64,000 nucleotides of DNA from NCBI RefSeq assembly GCF_900496995.4, contig NC_044005.1:27285363-27349362 (forward strand). Direction: 5' to 3'. Shown one piece after another: positions 10,206-22,330 of this stretch; position 1 is the stretch's first letter; every line of letters begins with the position of its first letter. Origin of the DNA: Aquila chrysaetos chrysaetos (Eukaryota > Chordata > Aves > Accipitriformes > Accipitridae). Both the position numbers and the translations under genes were made by a program. Below the pieces are notes generated by a model. It was not told where the DNA came from. It did not search any database and was given only the letters and a program-made list of their open reading frames with translations.

Positions 10206-11161
10206 GTACCGCTCCGCGGCGGCGGCGGGCTCGCTCGGTCCCCTTGGTCCCTCGGGAGGGCGCCGAGTCTCCCCGCTGTGCGGCAGGAGGTGGCGGGGGC
10301 CGGGGCCGGGCGCGCCGCCCGGTGGCGGGGACCCCTCTGAGGCTCCCCCTTTCCTCCCCTCTCCCTGAGGCAGCTGGTGTCCCGCTCCGCTGCGCCGAGG
10401 ACGAGCGCTGCCGAGGCTCCCGCCGCGCCCTGCCTGTGCGGTTGGCCGCCCGCTGCGGTGGACATCGTCCTTCTCCCAGCCGGGCCCGACGGAGAGCGAC
10501 CCCAGCGAGGGACAGGTCTTCCTCAGCGAGAGCTGCGTGAAGGTAGGGACCCCGGGAGGCAGCTCGGGTGCCTCTGGGAGGGATTTCTAAGCTGTCTGCT
10601 CTGCTGTGGGCACATAGGGGAGGCGTTTGAGTGTTCGCCGGTTTGTTCAGCAGGTCTTTTAATCCTCTCCTCCTTTGCAGAGGCTGCTGGAGATCACAGA
10701 AGGCTCAGAGTTTCTCAGGCTGCAGGTGGAAGGAGGTGGCTGCTCTGGATTCCAGTACAAGTTTTCCTTGGACACAGTTATCAATCCTGATGACAGGCAA
10801 GGGCAAAGGGGTGTAGTGGTGGTCAGGTGTGACTGTTCTTTGCAAAGGTGACAAGAAGGGGGTGTGTGACGTGACAGTACCTTGCATTGAAGGGAGGAAG
10901 CCTGTAAGATAAGGAAAGTGCTCAGGCAGTGCTTCTCTGTTGGGTCTACAGCACAGTTAATGGTTAAATATGCTGCTTTTCTGCAGGGTGTTTGAACAAG
11001 GTGGTGCCCGTGTGGTCGTGGATGTGGACAGCCTGGCCTTTGTCAAAGGTTCCATGGTGGACTTCAGCCAGGAGCTGATTCGCAGCTCCTTCCAGGTGGT
11101 GAGCAACCCCCAGGCAGAGAAGGGTTGCTCATGTGGGACTTCCTTCTCTGTCAAATTCTGA
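10144..11161 (+). CDS. ISCA2: ISCA2, mitochondrial iron-sulphur cluster assembly protein (complete, four coding exons, 173 aa)
   Basis: ISCA2 acts with ISCA1 and IBA57 in the mitochondrial matrix to make [4Fe-4S] clusters. Exons are 10144-10205, 10374-10542, 10681-10796 and 10987-11161, and joined they give 173 residues (human 154). The first 70 or so residues are Arg-rich and lack acidic residues until about 60, as in a mitochondrial targeting sequence. The A-type domain follows: [54 protein letters not shown] and [12 protein letters not shown]. The three cluster cysteines are Cys98, Cys163 and Cys165 (human 79, 144, 146, a constant +19 offset). An in-frame ATG at 10054 would add 30 residues, and an alternative exon-1 donor at 10290 also keeps frame, so the N-terminus is the uncertain part. 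Intron 3 uses a GC donor. Confidence 0.94.
10374..10542 (+). CDS. ISCA2: ISCA2 coding exon 2
   Basis: The acceptor is CTGAGGCAG and the donor GTGAAG|GTAGGG. It encodes the variable, Arg/Pro-rich targeting region and ends in [11 protein letters not shown], which aligns with human GQIRLTDSCVQ. An in-frame TGA lies just upstream in the intron, which fixes the exon start. Confidence 0.88.
10681..10796 (+). CDS. ISCA2: ISCA2 coding exon 3
   Basis: The acceptor is TCCTTTGCAG. The exon encodes [11 protein letters not shown] through VINPDD and includes the first cluster-ligand cysteine (GGGCSGF). The donor is GACAG|GCAAGG, a GC rather than GT 5' splice site. Confidence 0.96.
10987..11161 (+). CDS. 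ISCA2: ISCA2 coding exon 4 (terminal)
   Basis: The exon begins after TTTTCTGCAG with the last base of the Arg116 codon, then [10 protein letters not shown]. It contains the C-X-C cluster motif GCSCG and stops at TGA 11159-11161. Confidence 0.96.
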
Positions 11162-13100
11162 CTGGAATTCCCATGGATGGACACTGTCTGCAGAGACTTC
11201 CTGGCAGTCTTCAGAGGGTTTTTGCTTGTTGCTCTCCCAGCTGCTCCCTCTCATCTCCCTTACCCTGTAACACAGCTGTTACATATGACTCCAGCTGTGT
11301 GTGTGTCTGCACTGAGCCTATCTGAAAGACTTGTTGGCCTTCCCTTCAGAAACACGAAGTAGCTGTGAGCACGCACACGGGAGCATCTTCAGCGCCTTGT
11401 GAACCACTGGCCAGGTGGTGCTGACTTGCCTACCCTGTCCTGAATGTGGAACCACTTAACTGCTTGTCTCTGCAAGAGAAGGCTGTATATATGTGTGTGT
11501 GTTTATTGAAAGTTCTTACTAAAAGAAAGTCTTTGATTGGTATTGCTCATGCATTCTCACATGGGTAGAATCTGGGTTCTTTCAGGCTACTGTTGCTTAT
11601 TCCTTGTCTTTCAGCTGAATGGGACTCGGAGTCTTTGTCCCATACACCTCCCAGTGTTGCTGGCTCTCCAATTCCTGACTCACAGTGGGCTTTTCTAGAT
11701 ATTTCACTGTTCTCTTACCCAGCAGGCTTCTCTCGGTCCCAGGAACCTACAGTGGTTTTGCTGTCAGTCCCTGGGTTGAAAGTTTTTACTTGTTTAGAGT
11801 AAGTGAAACTAAAAAAATTGAGGTAGGAAGAATTAGTAGCTTATTTATTTTCTTTAAAAAAAATAAAAAGCTTGTGTATATATATAAAAATAAAATACAC
11901 AGCCATCCATCCACCAGTGCCATTTTAGGCTGTTCCTAAACCTGGCTTGGAATTTTAGGTCATACAAACTCTCGGGTTTCATAGTGTGTCTGCTGCCTTC
12001 CCGTGCCAGCAGGAAAGGAAGTTCAGGTGACACACGCAGAGGAGGATCTGAAGTACTGCTTAAGGGTCCTCAAGTCCTTTTGACTTAGTTGTCTGAGAAT
12101 CTTTTCCATAACTTGCTTCACCGTTTAATCTCTGTCTAACTTTTGCCTGGTTTGATGAAAGAATGAAATAGCTCCTTTCCTTTCTGAAACTCCCATAGAA
12201 TGGGAAATCTCGAAGTTTCCAGAACAACATCGTTTTGATTAGTTGTTTTCTGTAGTTTTTTATCTACCACTAGATGTCTTTTAAATCAAAGTGATTCACC
12301 TGCTTCTGGGTGAAAGGAGAGATGGGGAAGCTATTTTTGTTCCCTCTCTTATGTTTTGTCTGATCATAACCAAATTGTCTAAGACTCAAGTCTTTCATGT
12401 GAGTGTGGGAACACTGCATGACTTTGGTCTCAAGGAAACTGCTTATGGCAAACCATGAGCTTTTTAAGGCTCTGTGCCGTAGGCACTTTTGTTGTTAAGC
12501 TTCCCAAATGCCTTTCTAAACTAATCAGCAGTGCATATGTACAGCACTGATTTGCCTATTGATTTCTAGCATTCAGAGGGTTGATAACTAGTTTCAGTTT
12601 CATCCGTAGAAGTTATGGGAGTTTGTATGTGGTCTGCTCTGACTGTCACATGGGGAATATGGATGGGATTTGGAGCAGCAGCTCTTTTCCTTTAGCCCTT
12701 TGCATTTCCGTTTCCTGCAGTCAACAAGTTCTACCTAGTTATGTTGCTATCAGAGGGAGCTGAATGTAGCAGTGTCCCATTTTTTAAAAGGGAGCAAAAG
12801 GATGTGATTAAAAGACTTGTCTAAACCCCTGCAGGATGTTTTGGCCCTACCCTTATGCTCCCAGGTCTTGAATGTGATGTCATCCAGAACTGCCTTTGAA
12901 AAGTGTAAGACCTACAAGCTTGTGTAGGTAGAAAACATTAGATAAACTCATTTTCTTTCAGCTGGGATAACTGAGCAATGAAAGTTGGTGGGAGGAATTG
13001 CTTTCTGAACCAGGAAGTACAGATCCGTTCTTGATCCATTTCACACAGTCTGACCTTGGTTAAGTCTCTTTCGGGATCTTTCATGGGAAATAAAAGTGCA
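11162..13100 (+). other. ISCA2: ISCA2 3'UTR and downstream flank
   Basis: No coding potential is evident after the ISCA2 stop. Candidate AATAAA signals occur at 11862-11867, 11889-11894 and 13089-13094. I cannot tell from sequence alone which is used, so the 3'UTR is somewhere between 0.7 and 1.95 kb. The 11860-11900 stretch is A/T-rich with TATATA. Confidence 0.45.
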
Positions 13101-16000
13101 GGAGTAGTGCTGGGGAGGTAGCAAACCAGTAGCTACCAAGGCTTTTTTTCCCTAAACTAAAGCCTGCCTTCAGCTCCTGTAGGCATGCAGCCTTCATCTT
13201 GAATTACTGTTCTTAGTAAATGTAAATACGCTGTCTCTGTTTAACCTAGCCAGGTTCCACCTGCCCTCACTCACACTACACTGATGAAGTAAATCAAGCA
13301 AGTGCTGGAGCGGAGTGCCACCCCTTTCAGAGAACCTGCCTCTCCCTCCCAGGGACTATACAGAGGATGAGGCTTTGGGTCCCCACCAGTGCCACCAGCA
13401 GCATTGCTGGGCTGATTGGGAAGCTTACATGTGTGGCTTGCTCTGCCTGCGGTTCTGGCAGTACTGCTCTAAGTGCACTAGGTGGACCCCTTACTATTTG
13501 GGTGTTGCTGTGCTGAACATACACACGCATTTCGACTTCTGTCTGGGGTGAGGTTGGATCTGCTCCATGCAGGGCCTAGGCAAGAGCGAAAGTTTCTTTC
13601 CAGCTGCCTGTTTTGGAGGCAAGCTGGAGCTGAGTTCATCTGGTATTTCAGCAGTGTGGTCTCTAGATCAGAGAAACTGCTAGGAGCTGGAGAGGTTCCA
13701 GCTGTACATGTTGCTCTTGGCCTCCTAGTCCTGCTTCCTGGGAGCAGCTGTGATCTACTGGCTAAAGCTATTAGTCTTCTAGTTCCCAGGAGGGAATGGG
13801 TGCAAAGGGCTGTCTGTCACCTCCAGAGTCCTCCTGACTCTTGAAAAAGTCTCAGTACATCAGACATTGAACACTTCTGTCCGCATTAGCAAGTCAGCAA
13901 AGGGGGTCCTGTTAGCAGAGGGGGGTGAAGGTGACCTTGGTGAATTTTGGCTGTGTAGGCAGAAAAGGCTAGATCCTGGTTCCTACGGAAGAAAAAAAAA
14001 AAACACCTGTCAAGGTTTGTACACTGAATAGCCTTAGGGGGCAAAAATGGCACCACACTGTAGGCTGTGGGGTAAGACCAGCAGTGCCAAGAGTGCAGAA
14101 GATTAGACAGGAGATGTGGTTTCTGCCTGGGCTGTGAGGGACTGGCAAGGCATGCCTGTGAGGGGCACGTAGTGTGGGGATAGGTGGGAGCCCTTGCACT
14201 GAACCACCGAGAAAAAGCAGGAGTACGGAGCTGGAGGTGCCGCCTTCGCTTCATGGCAAATGAGAAACTGCAGTGGAAATTCTTTCTCTGCTCCCACATG
14301 AAGAAGGAGGATTCTCTCAGTTCACCCACCTGACAAGGAATGAATGATCAAGAAAGATATTTATGGCAACCTACGTTAAAATGAAACTTCAAGGGAAAAG
14401 GGCGCAATCATCGGTGTCACTGACAGGCGGGTAGAAGAGGATGAAATAGAAATCCTTACTTTCGCGAGGGCTTGTTGGAGCTCTGCAGGGACTTGTTAGT
14501 AGACAACCAGCACATCCTCAGCCTGTGACTGGCTCTGTTCTTCAAATTGGGTATCTACCATCGCCTATTAACTGTGGGTCCCTCTTCCAGGCTTCAAGCC
14601 AGGCAGTGGTAGAGAAATGGCAGATTTTTGTCATGTTCCTTTTCTCGTGGTTTGGGGATATGTATGAGAATGCCGTGCTCACCTTGGTGGGCTTCTGTGT
14701 GGTACTACTTGCTACAAAGAGTGTTTGGGGGTGAGTGGCTCTTAGAAGACTGAGGGCCAGCCTGGGGTAGATGTTAGGGGAACAACTGGCCCTCTGACCC
14801 CCAAATTTTTATCTGCAAAATTTCACTAAGCTCAGTCCTTTCCCTTGTGAAACTGTATGTCTGTACAGAGCTGTTGGGTGAATCAGGAAGACAGCTAGGG
14901 CTGAGGAGCCAGTACCCCCTGGATGACACCCACCAGGGCTTCTGCTTCACACACACACACCCCCCGTAGTGTAATTTCCTGCCACCTTAGGGCTTGCCTG
15001 AATCCAGCACCTGGGAGAGGAATCACTGAATGGTGAAGGAGGCAGTAACAAGAAGGCAAAAGTGCATGAAAGAAGGTTTCTCTTGTCTGTCCCCCACACT
15101 GTGAAGGTGAATGCTTTTGTATCAGTAAAAAAAACAGAGCAGTATAAACCCCACTATTCACCCAGTTAGCTGGGACTGGCCAGAGGACTTTATTGAGTTC
15201 AGAGCAAGTGTGCTGCATTTCCAGGATGAGCTGCTACAGCACATGCTTGAGGACCGAACCACACACCTCCACTAGCAAACACAGCAATCGGGTTCATTAG
15301 CAGAGGGTGTGATAGGATGTTGACCTTTTTGACTTTGCCACACCAGCTGAAGCTCTTGTCCAGCATTCACCATGCTCCTCTGGAACGGGCTGTAGCTGCT
15401 GGAGAGACTGGCAGCAGAGAAAGGGATAATGTTCTGTAATGGTGTGTTTGACATGACTGTCAGGCAGCCTGGAAAAAGAACCACAATTCAAGGAGACTGA
15501 GCATTGGTGAGAATAAACTGCAGTCACCTGTATTTTATCAAATTCTTCCATTTGGGTAATCTTTTTATTGCCTTTTTTTTTTTTTTTTTTAAGAGGTTGA
15601 ATCCTTGAACCAAACGCCCTTAGGGGCTAGGTATAGGATTGATGGTGCAGTTTGGATCTTGCTGGGTTCTGAGGAATATGTTTGCTCTGCATGGTTTCCA
15701 GGATTAGGATGCAACTGGCTTTGATCTGTGCAGATACCTGCTTAGGAAACAGCTCAGTAGATCATGGACTTGGGGTGGGTTTAGCATCCAGCTGTGGATA
15801 GAAACGCTGTCCTGAGGCAGCTGAATGACAGCAAGATGGGCCATTACTCCAAGGCTGTGATTCCTCGCCCTGTGGGGAGCAGTTTGTGCACAGTGCTTCC
15901 TGCCTCTGGCCTTCCCAGCATTTGTATGGCTCTTAGTATTTCCTGCTTGAGCAATAAGAGTTTATGGCCCTAGTCTTTGTGGTTGATTAGAGCCCAAGTT
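13101..16000. other. Intergenic, no gene seen
   Basis: Unique-looking sequence of moderate GC. It contains an 18-T run at 15573-15590 and a short A-rich stretch near 13990. No open frame resembles a known protein on either strand. Confidence 0.5.
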
Positions 16001-16071
16001 TGTGCCCCTGTTTTAATCAGTGCTCATTTACCTTTGGCATCCTTCAGAGGAACAGAATGGTATGTCTTTCA

Positions 16072-16116
16072 GTTGCCATGGAAACAGTGAGACTAAATGC
16101 ACATTTCCATGGCAAC
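16072..16116. promoter_or_regulatory. Two RFX X-boxes in perfect inverted arrangement
   Basis: GTTGCCATGGAAAC at 16072-16085 and TTTCCATGGCAAC at 16104-16116 are reverse complements over 13 bases, separated by 19. Each is close to the optimal palindromic RFX site GTTGCCATGGCAAC, with a one-base departure in the weaker half. A paired site in a gene desert is likely an enhancer or the promoter of an unannotated transcript. The motif match is direct; the function is inferred. Confidence 0.55.
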
Positions 16117-16274
16117 CTGCCATTATCTTCAGCTCTATCTGTGGGTCTCATTTTCTGACCATGGGGGTGGGGTGGTGAAAATGGAACTTCATCTCTTAAA
16201 AAAAATAAAAAAAAAAAGAAAAGAAAGATGCTACCACCATCATCATCACCACCCCCTTTCCTCCTCTGACTCAG

Positions 16275-16333
16275 GCTTCGGGCTGAGAGAGGCCTGTGAC
16301 TACTGCCGCCATCCCGTGCGCTGGGGCTCCAAG
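16275..16333 (+). CDS. Possible unrecognised exon
   Basis: A 59-base block sits between an acceptor-like CTCTGACTCAG and a donor-like CCAAG|GTATTG. It reads FGLREACDYCRHPVRWGSK and contains four CpGs in an otherwise CpG-poor stretch. The C-X2-C with following His would suit a small metal-binding turn. I do not recognise the protein and found no partner exon. It lies about 160 bases downstream of the paired RFX motifs. Chance is the likeliest explanation. Confidence 0.15.
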
Positions 16334-16339
16334 GTATTG

Positions 16340-19300
16340 TCTTCAGCTCCTCTCTTTCACCCTTCTAAAAATAGAGACATTCAGAACAATTTGATGACAA
16401 TGTTCCAGCTCTTCTCTGAGCTCTTTGTTTCCTCAACTAATGCTCCCAGAAAAGGCCCTTGAAGTTAACTGAACTTTCTAACAAGTTCCAAAAGTCAATG
16501 TGTCCCAGCTCCTTTTGGTCCGAAGGGACAAGGGTTAATTATGGGGTCTAAGACTCTCAGGAGCAGCCTTTGTCTGCTTCGACTGGAGGCACCAGCGCAC
16601 ATCACATTAACCTCAGGAGCGAGGGACCTTATTGCAAGGAGGGCAGCATGGACTGCTCCAGGAGGTCACACCCATCAGAGAGAGGGATCAAAGGTGATGC
16701 TTGTCTGTTTTATGCGTGACTCGGGGTGTAGGGCAGAGAAACCAGGTGTTTGCTCTATGATGGGTCTTGCAGTCCCCTGGCCAGAATTGCTCTTGGCCAC
16801 TGCTAACATCTCTTCCTCCCCCAGCCACTGAGTCAAAAAAAGGATAGAATTTGCTGTACTTTGAGCGATTGCACACAGCTGTTCCTTAAGCCTGTGTTCA
16901 TTATTCTTGTTCTAGCTGGCTTGACCTTTAGCTAATTCCTCTTATTCACGGTCTAATCTTGGTTACTGAGGGGAAAAAGCTTGTCTTGCACTGTTCTAGC
17001 CTGATGCAATAGAGTCATCCATGGAGAGGATGTGGTAGAGCTCTCCTGCCACATCTGCCCCGCTAGCCTTTCATAGGTGCTGAAGCAGAGGGTGATAAAG
17101 CTCTGTCTGCTCAGGAGTTACATGGAGGCAGATGCAGTCTTCAGAACAGGTCAGCCAGGTGAGGCAGGTGCTGCTCAAGCACAACTCTTCCTTGCTGTAG
17201 TCTACCACAGTGCTGATTGAACATGACAAAGAGCTGTCACAATCAGCCTGGGTTCTCATCAAGGGGAGAACAAAGACCAGAGAGCCCCGTACATGGCTGA
17301 ACTTGCAGGATTTCACCCTGGAAGAATTACTGCCTGGACACGCTGCCAGGGTTTGGTTGGGAGCTATTCCTTGGAAGACACCGAGAATGGTCTCTGAAAT
17401 GTGGGGACGTCCCCCCTGAGCTGAGGTGCTGAGCACTGGGACAAACTGTGGGTTTGCATGGGCAGAAGTTTGCTGGCAGATGTGCTGCTGGTGCTGGACC
17501 TGGCTGGCTTGGCTCCATGAGGTGCTGTGGCAGAGGGTGTGGAGGAAGGTTTGCTGTACGTGCTTGTGTGGGAAGCGGTGGCTACCCTCCGGCTGCTGTG
17601 GGGAGCTGTCCTGCTGCATGGCAGTGTGAGAGCAGGGACAGCCTGAGCTCTTCCTGCTGAGGACCGCTGTGGGCTGGCAGGCTTGTGCCGTGGGCTAGAA
17701 CCATAAGGAGGTTTGCCTGTGGGCTCGGTCATAGCCCTGCTCCTGTGGCTTGCAAAGCTGCACAGCCACAGGGTGGCTTTAGGCTCTTCCCTTCATGTCC
17801 GTAGCAGCTGAGCAGGCACTGACTGAGGGAGTGACACAGCCCCTTGTTCAGCTTCTTGGCACACAGGGTCAATTCTCTTTGCCAGCATCCTGCGCTGTGT
17901 CCAGGCGAGGGTGGCCATGCTCTGGCCAGCACATCCCGCAGGCTGTGTGACAGGCTTCCCTTTGCTTCCTTGCCTACCCACACATGCCTGCTACAAACTT
18001 CAGACCTGGAAGATTCGTGTTAAATATAGAAACTTTTCAGGGAAGAGCTAATAGCATTTGGAAAAAAGAATTCAGTAGCTGCCTTTGGTGACAAGGGCAG
18101 AAATAACGGGGCGATGCTATTGTTAGCAGAACTTATCTACCAGCGCCTGCAAAAGCTTAGTGGGGAGCAGGGAAGCAATGGGACTGCGTGGCAGATCCCT
18201 TGGCCTCTTAATAAAACGCTTCCCCCTGCTGCCACTGTCCTATGTTCCCAGATAACAAGCATAGACCAGAAATAGGACTGCGGTGGTGAAAGAAGTTACT
18301 TAATCCTCTTCGAGCTAAGCAAAAATGTATCGGTGAAGAGCCAATTCACAGGGCAGAGCTGAATTACATGGGAGAAAATTGTGTCTGCAAATCAAATGAA
18401 GCTCTAGCACTGTGAGAGAGTGAAGACAAAACAGGCTGGTATGGGAGAAGAGGGAATAGCCCAGACAGATGCTCAGGGGTGGAAGGCAACAGGAGGTATT
18501 TGCTGAGCCTCCCCCAGCTCCGCTGCAGAAGCACGGGTTTGTGGATGGATGTGGCTGTCAGAAGGTGGGAGAGCACTTACAGCTGTCCACATATCGTAAG
18601 AGGCAAAAGAACCTGGTGAGACCTAGGAGCCTCTGAGAAGACAAGAACTGGTGAAGGGATGGGGTGTAGTTCATGTAGGAAAAAGTGAATGGGATGGAGG
18701 AACAAAAGTAGGCAGCTGGACCAAGGGAATGCAGGGGCTGAGCAGAGTATGTGCCCATGCCCACTGGGCAGCCATCCCCCTGAGATACAGCCGTGGGGAT
18801 GCCAGATCCATGAAGCCACTGACCCGCTCTGCTTTGCGCTGGCTGAACTTTGGATGGCAACAACCTGTGAGGCAGGACCTTCAGCAAACAGAAAGTGCTA
18901 AAGTTTCAGAGATGAAAACCATACCTGACAAAGGACTGGAAAATTACCTGCTTTTCAAGGGCTGAGCCCTGCTGGCCTAGAGAAAAGGCACCAGATCCGT
19001 AAAGCAAGGGTGTGCACAGAGAGCCTTGGTCAATGTGTTACATGCTTAGGAGCATGGGCTAGTTGTCCGAATGAGTAAAGGCTCCTGTTGTAAGGAGTTG
19101 AGGACCAGACTTCTGCTGCTTGAGGATGTACGCTTCTACAATATGCTGGGCATTGGAGGTTGATGTCCTCTCGATCCGTGCTGGATGTGATAATTTTACA
19201 GGGCAGATGAGACTGCTAGAAGTGTCAGGTTGGGAGGGCTTCTTAAAGAATGGGGCTTTGGGGGGGAAGGGGAGTCCTAGGTCCCCTGGGGCTGGTCCAA

Positions 19301-22055
19301 ACACAAAGTAGTTCAGCAGGACAGCTTATTGAGAGAGTTGTTTATCTCAAGACAAAATGAGGGCACACCTTGTACAGTGTATGGATGCTATGCTGGGCAC
19401 AGAGAGGTCTCACTCACTGCCTGAGCTCCTCACCTAATGCACAGGTATGAAGGGCTTGCTACACATGACCCTGCAAGCTTCTTTGGCCCAGGGGAACCTG
19501 ACTGCATCCTCACAGGGATGCTGAGTTGTGTTGCTTCCTTTGGAGTCTGTGCTCCCTTTGCCCCCTCCCCTCCTGCTCATGTTTTCCAGATGCATTTGAT
19601 TTATACATACTCCTTCCCTTCCTCAAAGGAATGAGTTTTGGTGCGTGTCGGTTGCGTGAGAGAAAAATTGATACAGCAGGCTGCAGAGCAAAGCATCTGG
19701 GATCTTTCTTAGGAGAGCCACAGTCGTTAATTATAGGAGTCTAACTAAACCCTGGCTCAGGCACAAAGCATTTTCTAGATCTCCCTCCTCTCTTTTGTAC
19801 CTCCCCGTGCAGGTTGTCACATCAAAGCCAGGATTCAGGGACGAGTCAAAACGATACCCACCTTTTTGAATAAAAATGGGATGCAGAGTGCCAGGGAGCA
19901 GCTCCCTTTCTGGCTTCCTCCTCTCCCAAACTGGTGTGAGGGGCATTGCACCTCTCCCCGGAGAGGCCTGCAGACAGTACTTGTCTGTCCCTTGGGCTTG
20001 AGCCGGCTTCTTCCCTGCCTCAGGCAGCACGGTGAGTCAGCTGCTGCCTTACTAAAGCCTCTCAGGTCTGATCGGAGCACCAGCCTCCTCTCCCCATCTC
20101 AGGTCTGTGCAGCCCAGCCAGTACCTCGGGATGGCAGGTTCCCCAGGGGTCCATTTTATTAGCAGAGTCACTGCAGAGCTGGGTATTTTTGTCCCAAGCA
20201 GCTTCACGTGTGCATCACAGGCAGAGCCAGCAGCACTGGAAAGGATATTCTCTGTATGAATTTACCCCGGGGGAAAGAGAGTGGGGGAAGAGAGGGAGGA
20301 AACGTAACCTGGACGTCCTTAAAAGCCTAATACTCCCTATGTGTGTGCCTCTCCGATATGTTTCTGGCTGATGATCCCAGTACAGGCCGTGCTATTGCCC
20401 TGTTTCAGAGACTGCCTACACAGATAACCTCATCTTAACATCGCTGGCTTGCTCACAACCTTTGCTCGTGTCACCTCATGATCTGTAATACCAAGATAAG
20501 AGCGCTTGCCGCAGCAGGAGTCTGCCTGCATTAACAACTAAGAGATACTAAGAGGAAAGAGGGCTACAAACATACCTAGGGTAGATAAAGCCGTTTTGGT
20601 GTCTTTGCAGAAGAAAGTTGTTAATGTGTTTTCCTCAAAGTTTCATGTGGCTGCCAGGAGATGTATGTGCCTAGCCAAGGGAGGTACTGTCATCAGAAGC
20701 TGATTTTGTGCCCCAGATGGATGCTTGTGGCCTTTTGCTGGGGCTTGGGCAGGGAGAGAAAGGAAGGGGGACACTGACTTGCTAATTAAGAGACTTTCTC
20801 TCTCTGCTGCCTTTCTGCTGCTCAGAGGGGGAGGCAGAACCTGTGCCTGATGAGAGCCTCTTGCCTGTGCTGGGACCCCTCTTAAAAGCTGCTAAACATA
20901 AAAAAAAAAAAGAAAGAAAAAAAAGTCTGCGAGCACTTTGATAGTCCTCACAAGAAAGCGAAACAGAAGAGCCTTTGAGCTGCATGTATAAGAAAAACCT
21001 CTGTACATCGCTGGGGGAAGAAAGGCTGGTGGAGCCAAAATCTGGCAACAGTCCCCAGCTGGCGAGGGAGGTGCTTTTCTGCTGCAAGCTCCTGTCACGA
21101 CTGATGCAGAGATGGAGAGAGGAAAAGCGCAGGATCCTCTGTAGGCAATAACTAGCACCTCGAACCCAGTGGGTTGTCAGTGGGATAGGGAGGGTGAGCC
21201 AGTGCTTGTCCTCTGCCTCCGTGCAGGGGCTTGGTCCTGGGCTCACCCAGCAGAGGTGCCCAGCCTCGCCACATCACACCTCCTCCTGCAGGACCCCTTC
21301 CTGCTGCGGGAGCCCCCCAGCCTGGCAGCATCCCCCTGCTCCGCATCCCCCCAGGTTTCCATAGCAATCAGTGGTGTCAGCTGCAGCAGGGAAGCCAATG
21401 GAGGGAAATGAAGGTTTCTCCCTATCCTGGGCCAGCGGTGGGGTGGGACGAGAAAAGGAACATCCTGATGCTCCTGATGGAGGTAGCAGCACCTGGGCTG
21501 TCCCAGTTCACCCTCAGCCAGGCCAGGGCATGAGGGTGCAATGGGAGTGTGTGGCCCCCAGGGTCTCTGCAGGGCAGGTTTTGGGGGTCTGTGTGCACCC
21601 AGAGCCAGCCCCACACACTCCCTGCCCTGCCAGGGGTTACTGATACCGAACAGATGCCACCCCTGATTTTGTGTCCTCTCTTCCCACAAACTGCTCCATT
21701 TTTCCCCTCTTGGCGCACTGTCAGTCAATTAAGTCATCAGAAATTAATCTTTGGCTTTAATGGAAAACATGTTGTGGGGGCCAGAGAGGCAGAGGCAGCC
21801 TTGAAAACAGCATTTTTATTCCCAGGATGGGGGAATGGAGCACTGGAGTAAAACCCCAGGGTGGGAGACGGGGGTCAGGCGATGGAGGGGAGTATGGGTA
21901 TCCAAGGCAGTGCCCCAGCAAGAAGAGAGTTGTGGGAGAGTTCCCTATAGCCTCGGTACCACGGTGAGAGTGAATTTCATCACCTGCTAACCATCCCCAC
22001 CCCTCCCCACACAGACAGGAGGAAGGGGGAGACCTGATCATTCAAACTAAATGGA
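16340..22055. other. Intergenic, no gene seen
   Basis: No supported gene. The 17.07-17.73 kb part carries overlapping open frames on both strands (up to 182 codons on the minus strand) without recognisable domains. An A-rich run lies near 20900. Nothing else stands out. Confidence 0.45.
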
Positions 22056-22330
22056 AAACTTGGGGGGGACTTTAAGAAAATGAAATAAAAATGTCAATTC
22101 GAATCCCAAACGTTTCACATTATTTAGCATTTTTTTGAAAAATTTTTGAAAGATAGGTCAGCTTTGAGATGGAACTGTCAAGTTGAAAGAAAGCCAAGCT
22201 ACCTCATTTAGAAAATGTCTAAACAAAATGTTTTGACATCTTCAGGAAAAAATTATCCCATACATTTTCAGACAAAACTTGCTAACAAATGTGACTGAAA
22301 AGTTTGGCGTCCTGAAAACTGCATTTTGGG
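22056..22330. repeat. A/T-rich stretch with repeated AAAATTTT-like words, possible old repeat
   Basis: Abruptly A/T-rich sequence with many variations on GAAAA, TTTTGA and AAAATG. It resembles degraded interspersed repeats common in turtle and bird genomes. No terminal repeats or coding remnants can be made out, so the family is unknown. Confidence 0.25.

Larger units (their letters stand above)
9930..10560. promoter_or_regulatory. ISCA2: ISCA2 CpG island and promoter
   Basis: Very CpG-dense DNA spans the ISCA2 first and second exons. It includes ETS-like cores (ACTTCCG near 10033 and CCGGAAG near 10066), a CCAAT box in GCCAATGGG near 10088, and adjoining SP1-type GGGCGGG boxes. Together these form a TATA-less housekeeping promoter. 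Confidence 0.75.

Noticed and set aside
16233-16252. Run encoding six histidines
   Set aside because: A short CAC/CAT simple repeat, not a tag or a vector remnant; the surrounding sequence is ordinary genomic DNA.
17210-17419. Plus-strand frame with a protein-like run (SAWVLIKGRTKTREPRTW)
   Set aside because: A stop codon lies just upstream, there is no convincing donor, and no known protein comes to mind. It is not distinguishable from chance.
17071-17732. Overlapping minus-strand frames of 182 and 122 codons
   Set aside because: No recognisable domain, low CpG, no supporting splice or polyadenylation structure, and comparable frames occur by chance elsewhere in the window.
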